64,000 nt of DNA from the NCBI GenBank assembly GCA_016903675.1, contig JADQBA010000001.1:1-64000 (forward strand). Reading direction: 5' to 3'. Shown here piece by piece: positions 8,195 through 15,467 of this stretch. This DNA is from Stigonema ocellatum SAG 48.90 = DSM 106950 (GTDB lineage: Bacteria > Cyanobacteriota > Cyanobacteriia > Cyanobacteriales > Nostocaceae). Numbering within the stretch: the first letter of the stretch is position 1; every line of letters begins with the position of its first letter. Below the pieces are notes generated by a model, which saw only the letters and a program-made list of their open reading frames with translations, had not been told where the DNA came from and searched no databases. The translations under genes were made by a program, and so were the position numbers.

Positions 8195-10042
8195 ATGGTG
8201 ACGATGAGCGATCGCCCGATAAAATTACTGTTAGTTGACCAAGACCCCATCTTCCGTTTAGGGTTACGGGTAGCTCTGGAAGAATTCCCTAACTTACAAG
8301 TGGTATGGTCGGCAGAAACATACACCGCTGCCTTACAGATTTTAGCAGAAGCCCAACAAGACCCCACCAGCGTCAATTTGGTTATTTTAGAACTAGGCAG
8401 CGCTCACTCCACTTCCAGCCAGCAGCTAGGTTTACAACTCTGTCAGCAACTGAAAACCCAGTACCCCAACCTGGGGATATTACTCCTTAGTTCCGTCCAA
8501 GAACAAGGGCTGCTTTTGGCAGCAAAAGCTGCTGGGGTACATGGTTACTGCCCTAAAGGCACTCCCATTTCCGAATTAGTCACCGCCATGGAAGAAGTAG
8601 TAGCGGGTCGTTCTTATTGGTTTGGGGAAGTAGGGGAGACAGGGGGGCAGAGGAGGGGAGGAGCGGAGGAGCGGAGGAGCGGAGGAGCGGAGGAGCGGAG
8701 GAGAGAAAGAATGTCCCCTGCCCCCCTGCCCCCCTGCCCCCCTGCCCCCCTGCCCCCCAACCCCCCTGTCTCAAAAAGTTCCCAACTCCGAAACTCTAGC
8801 CAAAATAATCTGCGTTTGTCAGGAATTAGTTACATTAACGCCTCTTTGGCGCAAGTGAAGGCAAAATTGCAAGTTCCCGGACTACCAGTCCTAGAACGGG
8901 CTATTTTGGCTGGAAAGCAACGAGAATTGCTGACGGCTCGTTGGCTCCTTAATCGGTTGTTAGCTTCACCAAACCAAAAGCGACAGGAGGTAGAAACGGG
9001 AAATTTCACGTCTCTACATTTGCCGCCGCCTACCAATTCTTCCCTTAGTAGTGTTATTCCTAACTCAGATCCTAAAACGCAGAATTCTTCTTCTCTACTT
9101 AGTTCTGGAGCGCTGCAAGCGGGATTATTTGCATCTTGTATTAATAAGCTTCAATTCAATTTAAAAAATGTCACAGATATCCCTTTAGAAATTGATATTT
9201 TACGAATAGATAAAAAACGAGAATTACTGTATATTATACTGAAAAAACTAGCTATTATATTAGAGGAAGTAGAAAATTCTCAAATAAAAATTGAGCAATT
9301 ATATACATTTAAAAAAAGCATATTGTTTGATGTATGGATAGCAGCTACTACAGAATTTTTTGGGAAATTCTCTAGACTAAAAGTGGGTGATAGTCAATTA
9401 GAAATTGTGACTTTTTTGCGGCAAGAGGCTGAGGTAGTGCAAACAGAGATTTTGAATAGAATTCCTTTGACTAATGAGTTACTTTCTTATCTACTATTTC
9501 AAACTGATTTGCGCGTGGATAATACCTTATACCTAGTAGGTAGCGTTGAAGCAAAGGAGCAAGGGTTAATGCTCTTAGAGAATTTGTTGATTCAGGTAGC
9601 AAATGGTGTAGTGCAGCCACTACTAAACAGGTTGGCAGATGTAGAAGAGATCAAGCAAAGTTTTTATAACCGTCAAATGATTTCCACACGGGAAATTGAA
9701 CGGTTTAGAAATAATTTGTCTTGGAAATATCGTATAAAAAATTATATAACTGAGCCAATGGCAATTTTTGAAAGCCGTTATGAACTATTTGTATTTGCAC
9801 CTCGTGGTATTGCTACGGTTTCGATTTATGCTCCACGTGGTGAGGAGTTAGCGCAACTTTCTGGGATTCCGCTAATGGTGACCCTAATGCTAGAATTTCG
9901 TGATGCGATCGCGCCTCCTTTACAATCACTATTATCTTTCCTAGGCAATGGTTTTATCTTTATTCTCACCCAAGTCATTGGTCGAGGTCTTGGTTTGATT
10001 GCTCGTGGTATTCTTCAAGGTATTGGCTGGAATAAAATCTAA
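8195..10042 (+). CDS. Response-regulator-like protein with DUF3685 (Ycf55-like) domain
   Basis: A protein of 615 residues with a receiver-like N-terminus (KLLLVDQDPIFRLGLRVALE, then LVILELGS and LLLSSVQEQGL) followed by a long C-terminal DUF3685 region known from cyanobacteria and, as Ycf55, from red algal plastids. The start could be the ATG at 8195 or the one at 8204 (MSDRP); a TTG at 8186 is also open. It begins 20 bp after furC on the same strand. Between the receiver and DUF3685, bases 8630-8775 encode a low-complexity Gly/Glu/Arg and then Pro/Ala-rich stretch made of tandem units (GGAGCGGAG, TGCCCCCC). These are intergenic-type minisatellites kept in frame. A C-terminal hydrophobic segment (LQSLLSFLGNGFIFILTQVI) may be membrane-associated. 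Confidence 0.85.
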   Translation: MVTMSDRPIKLLLVDQDPIFRLGLRVALEEFPNLQVVWSAETYTAALQILAEAQQDPTSVNLVILELGSAHSTSSQQLGLQLCQQLKTQYPNLGILLLSSVQEQGLLLAAKAAGVHGYCPKGTPISELVTAMEEVVAGRSYWFGEVGETGGQRRGGAEERRSGGAEERRRERMSPAPLPPCPPAPLPPNPPVSKSSQLRNSSQNNLRLSGISYINASLAQVKAKLQVPGLPVLERAILAGKQRELLTARWLLNRLLASPNQKRQEVETGNFTSLHLPPPTNSSLSSVIPNSDPKTQNSSSLLSSGALQAGLFASCINKLQFNLKNVTDIPLEIDILRIDKKRELLYIILKKLAIILEEVENSQIKIEQLYTFKKSILFDVWIAATTEFFGKFSRLKVGDSQLEIVTFLRQEAEVVQTEILNRIPLTNELLSYLLFQTDLRVDNTLYLVGSVEAKEQGLMLLENLLIQVANGVVQPLLNRLADVEEIKQSFYNRQMISTREIERFRNNLSWKYRIKNYITEPMAIFESRYELFVFAPRGIATVSIYAPRGEELAQLSGIPLMVTLMLEFRDAIAPPLQSLLSFLGNGFIFILTQVIGRGLGLIARGILQGIGWNKI

Positions 10043-10047
10043 CTCTT

Positions 10048-10118
10048 GAGTGGGGAGTGGGGAGTGGGGAGTGGGGAGGGGGGAGTGGGGGAGTGGGGGA
10101 GTGGGGGAGTGGGGGGAA
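10048..10118. repeat. GGGGAGT minisatellite
   Basis: Tandem GGGGAGT and GGGGGAGT units directly follow the DUF3685 gene. The remaining gap to 10283 holds CATTCACG repeats and a GGGGTGT run and no gene. Confidence 0.85.
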
Positions 10119-10283
10119 TGACTCGCTGCGCTCAAATTCACGCATTCACGCATTCACAATTCAAAACCTTTTGACTTATTACCTTAGCTTTTGACTTCCC
10201 CCTAGGGGTGTGGGGGTGTAGGGGGAAAAGACAGTGTTTCTACAGGATATTGCGATTGTGCTCTTTGCGCGATAGTTAGAAGC

Positions 10284-11762
10284 TCATATATTCCAATTAC
10301 GGCGTTCGTGGAAAAAGCTTTCGAGAAAATTTTGGAAAGCAAGATTACTACTGAGTCTTTGCTGAGTCCATTCCGTTGCAGTTTGCTCTAAAATTTCTGT
10401 GAAGCTGGGATAGACGGGAGATAAAGTGGCGAGGCTATTGACTTTGATTTTTTGGGCGATAGCTAGAGCAATAATATTAATTAACTCAGCAGCTTCTGCC
10501 CCTAAGACTGAGGCTCCTAAAATTTCCCCATTGCGGAGGATATTTAATTTACAGATACCTGTGATTTTATCCCTGAGTTGGGCAAAGACAAGTGTTTTAA
10601 AAGACTGCCGCAGAACAATAACTTCATCATCACCGTATCGGCGTTTTGCCTGTGCTTCTGTTAAGCCAACTTGCGCTAGCGTGGGATTGGTAAATATAGC
10701 CCAAGGAATACATAGATAATTGACTTTGAACCTAGGGCAAAAGAGAGCATTTTGCAGGGCGATTCTCGCTTCATAATTAGCAATGTTGGGACAGTCATAG
10801 CCACCAATGACATCACCACAAGCATAAATCCGGTGGTTAGTGGTTTGCAGTTTGTCATTCACCAGCAGACGACGCTGATTCCATTTAACACCTACCGCTG
10901 CCAAATTTAGGGATTCAATATTCGGCTGCTGTCCAATGGCCACTAAAATTTCATCAGCTTCAATTGCCTTGTCTCCCGCCTGGAGCCATTTTTTATCATC
11001 AATTCGTCTTACCTGAGTGACTGATGTTTCGGTAAGGACACGCACACCTTGGGCTTCCAAGTGGCTGCAAAGCAGATGGGCTATCTCCGGGTCAACATGG
11101 GAAAGAATATAGGGGCGATCTACTATCAAGGTCACGCTGCAACCCAACTGGACTAAAGTTTGTGCCAGTTCGATGCTTTGGGGAACCCCGCCAATAATTA
11201 CCCAGTTTTTGGGTGGTGTAGGACTACTTAGAGACTGCCAAATCTCAGACAAGGTCAGGAAGCCAGCTTTTTGTAGTCCTTCGATTTCTGGAAGGACTCG
11301 CACAGAAGTAGCAAGCAAATAGGTGCGTGCACGTAGCAAGCGTTCATTAACAGCAAACGCCACATGGGGTGATGATTGAAATTTACCACTGCCCAAGATC
11401 ATGTCCACTCCTTTGGCAGCTAGCAGACTGGGTGAATGCTGCTCTTGGAGATTAGAGACGACAGCACGAGCATACAGCATTGCTTGGGGTGCATCCACAG
11501 ATATTTGGCATTTCTCTGTGGTATCGGCACATAAGGCATGAAGACCAAATTGCGCAGCCTCTCCCAGATGTTGGACCAGGTTGCCAACTTCGTTGAGAGC
11601 TTGGTGATAAATTAACCCATAGGGTGCGATATCCTCGGTTAGCGCACCGTTTGCTTTGGGTTCTACCAAGGCGACCTTGGCTTTTAGTTGAGTGGCAGTA
11701 AGGGCGGCATAGCGTCCTGCAAGACTGCCGCCAATAATTACGACATCGTAGTCAAGGGTCAC
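10284..11762 (-). CDS. FAD/NAD(P)-dependent oxidoreductase, mercuric/lipoamide reductase fold without redox cysteines
   Basis: A 492-residue two-dinucleotide-binding flavoprotein. The FAD motif is VVIIGGSLAGRYAAL at the N-terminus, the NAD(P) motif is WVIIGGVPQSIELAQTLVQL, the second FAD motif is RIYACGDVIGG, and a C-terminal dimerisation domain starts near NPTLAQVGLTEAQ. It lacks two catalytic features of disulfide reductases: the N-terminal CxxxxC pair is replaced (EPKANGALTEDIAPYG), and the C-terminal His-Pro motif reads PVYPSFTE with Tyr for His. So it is probably not a lipoamide, glutathione or mercuric reductase despite the fold, and its substrate is unknown. It starts with GTG at 11762, next to a minisatellite. 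Confidence 0.85.
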   Translation of the reverse strand: MTLDYDVVIIGGSLAGRYAALTATQLKAKVALVEPKANGALTEDIAPYGLIYHQALNEVGNLVQHLGEAAQFGLHALCADTTEKCQISVDAPQAMLYARAVVSNLQEQHSPSLLAAKGVDMILGSGKFQSSPHVAFAVNERLLRARTYLLATSVRVLPEIEGLQKAGFLTLSEIWQSLSSPTPPKNWVIIGGVPQSIELAQTLVQLGCSVTLIVDRPYILSHVDPEIAHLLCSHLEAQGVRVLTETSVTQVRRIDDKKWLQAGDKAIEADEILVAIGQQPNIESLNLAAVGVKWNQRRLLVNDKLQTTNHRIYACGDVIGGYDCPNIANYEARIALQNALFCPRFKVNYLCIPWAIFTNPTLAQVGLTEAQAKRRYGDDEVIVLRQSFKTLVFAQLRDKITGICKLNILRNGEILGASVLGAEAAELINIIALAIAQKIKVNSLATLSPVYPSFTEILEQTATEWTQQRLSSNLAFQNFLESFFHERRNWNI

Positions 11763-11774
11763 GTGAATTTTAGA

Positions 11775-11962
11775 GGGGGGGAGTGGGGAATGGGGAATGG
11801 GGAGTGGGGAGTGGGGATTAGGGGCATGGGGAGTGGGGAGTTATAAATTTTTATTCCTAACTCCTAACTCCTAACTCCTAACTTTATTCCTAACTCCTAA
11901 CTTTATTCCCCACTCCTAAATCCTCATTTTATTCCTAACTCCTAACTCCTAACTCCTAACTT
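11775..11962. repeat. GGGGAGT and AACTCCT tandem repeats
   Basis: GGGGAATG and GGGGAGT units (11775-11840) are followed by TAACTCC and TTATTCC units up to the stop codon of the next gene. The last units overlap the final codons of cobD. No gene fits here. Confidence 0.85.
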
Positions 11963-13038
11963 TCTGACAGACTCTTGGCTATGGCTTTTAGTAAGCGCTG
12001 GTTATCAGAGTCTGTGAGTACAGCTACCCGAAAGTAGCGATCGCCCAGTTCAGGAAAACTCAGGCAATCACGAATTAAGATTTGGTGATGCTTGAGTAAT
12101 TTGTGCTGCAACTGCGAACTAGACTGCTGTGATTCAACTAGTAAAAAGTTAGCAGCGCTGTGGAAGGGTTGTAATCCGGAGAAAGAGGCTAAGCCCTCAA
12201 AGAGTTGGTTTCGTACTGGTGGTAGCCACACCCAGGTTTGCATCTGAAACTCTCTATCCTGGAGTGCAGCGATAGCGGCTGCTGCTGCCAGGGTATTTAC
12301 AGGCCAGGGGTCGCGCCACAATTGCCATTGTCGCAGACGGGAGGGGTGAGCGATCGCATATCCTAGTCGCAGCCCAGGGAGACTGTAGAATTTGGTCAGC
12401 GATCGCAAAATCACCAAGTTTGGATATTCTTGCACAACCTCGATCAGGCTTTGTTCCTTGTCTTGGGGCAGAAAATCCATAAACGCTTCATCTACCACTA
12501 CTAAAGCGAATTCCTCTAGATACGGCAAAATTGCTGACCGCGCAAATAACTTTCCTGTTGGATTGTGGGGGTTATTCAGCAATAGTCCAAAGTCCTTTGG
12601 ATTTTGGATTTTGTCAAAAATCCATGACAAATCACTCATGACTAATGTGACTAAATCTAGAGGAAACTCCAGCACAAGAGCGTTGTATGCCGCCAGCGCA
12701 CGGTAGTAATCTCCAAAGGCTGGAGTTATTAAGGCTGTTGCAGCTAATTGTGCTAACTCTCTACCTGCCAAGCTAAGTAATTCTGCCGAGCCATTACCTG
12801 GCAGAATCCATTCAGGCGGTAGTTGATGGAAGTCACCCAGGGCGAGTCTCAGTTCACGGTAATCAGGGTCTGGATAGTGCCTGAGATTCACCAATTGGGA
12901 GCCAATTGCTGCTAAAGCGCTGTTTGGTGGTCCCAACGGGCTAATGCTGGCAGAAAAATCCAGAATGGCACTTGGGGGACAGCCAGCCAGTGCTGCTGCC
13001 CAAACTAAATTTCCCCCATGTACAGGTTGCGGCATCAA
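11956..13038 (-). CDS. cobD: L-threonine-O-3-phosphate decarboxylase (cobalamin biosynthesis)
   Basis: A 360-residue fold-type I PLP enzyme of the class I/II aminotransferase group that I assign to CobD/CobC, which makes (R)-1-amino-2-propanol phosphate for the cobalamin lower-ligand linker. Evidence is the N-terminal HGGN motif, DFSASISPLGPP, RHYPDPDYRELR, the cofactor-binding NNPHNPTG, VVDEAFMDF and the Schiff-base region RSLTKFYSLPGLRLGY. Histidinol-phosphate aminotransferases share parts of this, but the HGGN start and SxSPLGPP favour CobD. The ATG at 13038 or the one at 13035 may be used. It lies 23 bp downstream of the HU gene on the same strand. Confidence 0.88.
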   Translation of the reverse strand: MMPQPVHGGNLVWAAALAGCPPSAILDFSASISPLGPPNSALAAIGSQLVNLRHYPDPDYRELRLALGDFHQLPPEWILPGNGSAELLSLAGRELAQLAATALITPAFGDYYRALAAYNALVLEFPLDLVTLVMSDLSWIFDKIQNPKDFGLLLNNPHNPTGKLFARSAILPYLEEFALVVVDEAFMDFLPQDKEQSLIEVVQEYPNLVILRSLTKFYSLPGLRLGYAIAHPSRLRQWQLWRDPWPVNTLAAAAAIAALQDREFQMQTWVWLPPVRNQLFEGLASFSGLQPFHSAANFLLVESQQSSSQLQHKLLKHHQILIRDCLSFPELGDRYFRVAVLTDSDNQRLLKAIAKSLSES

Positions 13039-13061
13039 AAAAGGCTGACTTAACAGAGAAC

Positions 13062-13349
13062 TTAATTTGATTTTGGGGGTGCTACCTTTTCTCTAAAAAG
13101 CTTTCCAGCGGAGAAGGCTGGAACCTTCGTCGCCGGAATTTCCATCTTTTCATTTGTTTTCGGGTTGCGACCTTCACGGGCTTTTCGTTCCCTTGATTCA
13201 AATGAGCCGAATCCAACCAGCGTTACCTTATCGCCAGAGGAAACAGCTTCGATGATAGCCTCTAAAGCAGCAGTCAAGACTGCATCAGCTTGTTTTTTGG
13301 TAACACTAGCGTTTTCCGCTATCTTATCAACCAATTCACCTTTGTTCAT
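13062..13349 (-). CDS. hup: HU-family DNA-binding protein
   Basis: A 95-residue HU histone-like protein that bends DNA and compacts the nucleoid. It starts MNKGELVDKIAENASVTKKQ, with the central GDKVTLVGFGSFESRERK and the DNA-gripping arm segment GRNPKTNEKMEIPATKVPAF, all canonical. It has a good ribosome site (AGGAG, about six bases upstream). In the upstream region is a perfect 15-bp inverted repeat (13373-13419) that may control it. Cyanobacterial HU proteins are essential in filamentous strains as far as known. Confidence 0.96.
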   Translation of the reverse strand: MNKGELVDKIAENASVTKKQADAVLTAALEAIIEAVSSGDKVTLVGFGSFESRERKAREGRNPKTNEKMEIPATKVPAFSAGKLFREKVAPPKSN

Positions 13350-13372
13350 GTCAAACTCCTTAAGGTTTACTT

Positions 13373-13419
13373 GAGATTTAAGTAAAGAGGCTATTTTGGT
13401 GCATCTTTACTTAAATCTC
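13373..13419. promoter_or_regulatory. Perfect 15-bp inverted repeat upstream of hup
   Basis: GAGATTTAAGTAAAG (13373-13387) and CTTTACTTAAATCTC (13405-13419) are exact inverse complements separated by 17 bp. The near arm is 23 bp before the HU start codon. A further partial copy (AGAGATTTAC) follows at 13426. It could be an operator, possibly for HU itself, or a 5'-leader hairpin. Confidence 0.75.
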
Positions 13420-13738
13420 TTTTTAGAGATTTACAAAAGCGACCTAATCTGAGTATTTATGCTTAAAATGCCTGTAACTCTCATCAGTTCGACTTTTCAA
13501 TGAATCATTCTAAGGTGTCGTAGCCTGATGTGGATAGATGAAACCATTAATTTATATAGATTTCAGGATTTTTTGTTGTTATCGGGTCATTGTTGCACTA
13601 AAAGCCACCATTCTAGGGGTAAAAAATACCTAGAAAAAACCCCTGCTATTAGAGGGACAAGGAGTATCGGGGTGCTGTACTAGTCATTTTGTGGGTGGAG
13701 AAGCATGGACGATGCCATCACATCGCCTCTCTCGATTC
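13420..13738. other. Intergenic region between hup and LapA-like gene
   Basis: About 320 bp beyond the inverted repeat that holds the likely hup promoter on the minus strand. I see no ORF, tRNA or clear terminator. A short region near 13615-13650 (GGTAAAAAATACC) is weakly palindromic. Confidence 0.5.
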
Positions 13739-14017
13739 TTAAAAATTTTCGTCATCAACAAAAAATTCAGTATCGTCCTCTGACTTTAAATTACTTTGCC
13801 CTGAACCAGCAAGACCCCAAAGAGGTTGCAGGAGTGCCATACCAATTATCCCCACACCAGCACTAAAAGCCAGTACTAAACCTACTGGAATTTGTATTGA
13901 CTGGAAAGTCAGAAATTTTAAAGTTACTGAATCAGCGTTTTGTACTGAGAGGATAGCGATCGCCACCACCCAGAAAGCTACAACTATTGATATCAGAAGA
14001 TTAGCAAGTGTTTTCAT
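13739..14017 (-). CDS. LapA-like (DUF1049) small membrane protein
   Basis: A 92-residue membrane protein. I chose the ATG at 14017 (MKTLANLLISIVVAFW) because the longer frame only adds repeat-encoded sequence. Two hydrophobic helices (about residues 5-23 and 42-64) are separated by ILSVQNADSVTLKFLTFQS, the DUF1049/LapA signature pattern in which a QN(P/A) turn is followed by a short beta stretch. The C-terminus is acidic (SEDDTEFFVDDENF). In enterobacteria, LapA works with LapB in LPS assembly; in cyanobacteria the role is unknown. Confidence 0.75.
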   Translation of the reverse strand: MKTLANLLISIVVAFWVVAIAILSVQNADSVTLKFLTFQSIQIPVGLVLAFSAGVGIIGMALLQPLWGLAGSGQSNLKSEDDTEFFVDDENF

Positions 14018-14333
14018 CGTAGTGTCTTGAGAAGAAAGGGTGTAGGGGGGTAGGGGGGTAAGGATGTAGGGGGGAAGAAGAATAGCATCCGACGCGCCTC
14101 CTTCAATATTTGCCACAATAGTATCAGTAATTTTTGGATTGGCAGAACCGCGATTTTGGAGGGGAGACACAATCCTGCATGACTGTGCTGGATTATGGTT
14201 GGCAGTCAACATCAACGTTTCAGCAGATCTGCAAAGCGTAGCTAGACCCAACTATGAAGCGAAGTTCACTCCACCGGCAGGTTCCGCCTCTGATAGTTGT
14301 CCCCTGCTTATTTTTTCGCACCGGTTCTGAGCA

Positions 14334-15164
14334 ATGTCAACCCCTGACTCGCCTTTCGCCAGTTATCACCTTTGGTCTTTAGTTGTCCCAGCGGCAGAGC
14401 AACAACGTTGGCATTGCCAGATGAGAAGGGGATATATTAAAGCGCGGCAACACGAACCACAAGTCAAAGCGCTTTTGGCGAAAGCCACTGCTTCCCAACG
14501 CATTGGCTTACTGGCACAAAAGGGTGTTTATGAGTTTCATCATCATAGACATCTGTTGAATCAACCAGACGGTGCAGAAAAAATTGCACAGTTACTGAAA
14601 TTAAGCAACTCAACTGATGAAGTTCAGCAGCGCGTACTGCAAATTTTGAAAAATTATCATAATGCTCCATTACTTTTGGGTAAACGCATCATTCTCTTAA
14701 CTCGGGGGGATGAAGGCTTTCCCAAACCGATTTTGATTCAACATGAGGATTATTACTTCCGCTTATATGCAGCTATGGACTGTGTGTTCACAGAGACCGA
14801 TAGCACATTGCATATTTTAGATTTTAAAACTGGCAAATCCAATTTTGACAAACGACAAGCGTTAGTTTATCTGTTAGCTGCTCGTTATCTTTACCCTAAA
14901 CATCAAGCGATCGCCTCATTTTATAATCTCGAATTATCCAAAAAATCTGATTTAATTAGCGTCACAAAAAGCGAATTAAACTCTCTAGAATTTGAGTTAG
15001 CTAATATTGCCCAAAAGCACCAGCAAGATTTGCAAAAATACCAGCAAAGCTACAGTGATTTTAGCAAAATTTTTCCACCCAACCCAGGACATCACTGCCG
15101 CTTTTGCCCATTTAATTCCATTTGCGATTTTTCTGGTTTTAAGTCTCGTTCAACGCCTATTTAG
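14334..15164 (+). CDS. PD-(D/E)XK nuclease with a Cas4/AddB-like four-cysteine set
   Basis: A 276-residue stand-alone nuclease-like protein of the PD-(D/E)XK (RecB/Cas4) superfamily. The core reads YAAMDCVF, then HILDFKTGK with Asp163 and Lys165, then QALVYLLAARYLY, which fits the QxxxY motif. One cysteine lies near the N-terminus (Cys28 in WHCQMRRGY) and three at the C-terminus in CX2CX5C spacing (Cys255, Cys258, Cys264). This one-plus-three arrangement is how Cas4 and AddB bind a [4Fe-4S] cluster. No cas gene or CRISPR array is in the window, so a repair or housekeeping role is more likely than adaptation. The iron-sulfur cluster and DNA substrate are inferred. Confidence 0.8.
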   Translation: MSTPDSPFASYHLWSLVVPAAEQQRWHCQMRRGYIKARQHEPQVKALLAKATASQRIGLLAQKGVYEFHHHRHLLNQPDGAEKIAQLLKLSNSTDEVQQRVLQILKNYHNAPLLLGKRIILLTRGDEGFPKPILIQHEDYYFRLYAAMDCVFTETDSTLHILDFKTGKSNFDKRQALVYLLAARYLYPKHQAIASFYNLELSKKSDLISVTKSELNSLEFELANIAQKHQQDLQKYQQSYSDFSKIFPPNPGHHCRFCPFNSICDFSGFKSRSTPI

Positions 15165-15191
15165 CTATAGCGCGAATTTCAACCGGATGAA

Positions 15192-15323
15192 GTAAGTAGA
15201 TCGGCGCAGAAAAACCGAACTATATGAATTTATGTATTGGCTCGTAGTTGCGCTTCAGCGCCCTAGATATGAGCGCCCTCTGCGCTACTACAAACCTTTA
15301 ATTATTCACGCCGACCTACTTAC
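15192..15323. mobile_element. Short inverted-repeat element, family D (GTAAGTAGGTCGGCG ends)
   Basis: A 132-bp element with 15-bp terminal inverted repeats GTAAGTAGATCGGCG and CGCCGACCTACTTAC (14 of 15 match). The interior holds a second hairpin (GCGCTTCAGCGC, GAGCGCCCTCTGCGC). Noncoding and MITE-like. The remaining gap up to 15467 contains other short palindromes (TAGGGGC, GGGGATT) and no gene. Confidence 0.75.
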
Positions 15324-15467
15324 GCCTACAACGTAGGGGCGAATGGTCGGAAAGCCCCTACCCGATTTAATACCCCCACGTCTACAGGTGGTCATTTTTC
15401 AGTCGGGGTTTAAATCCCCGTATGAAAAATAATTACGAATTATGAATTACAAACTACGAATTTTTAA

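Noticed and set aside
14334..15164. CRISPR adaptation gene cas4
   Set aside because: No other cas gene and no array in the window; the domain also occurs in general repair nucleases.
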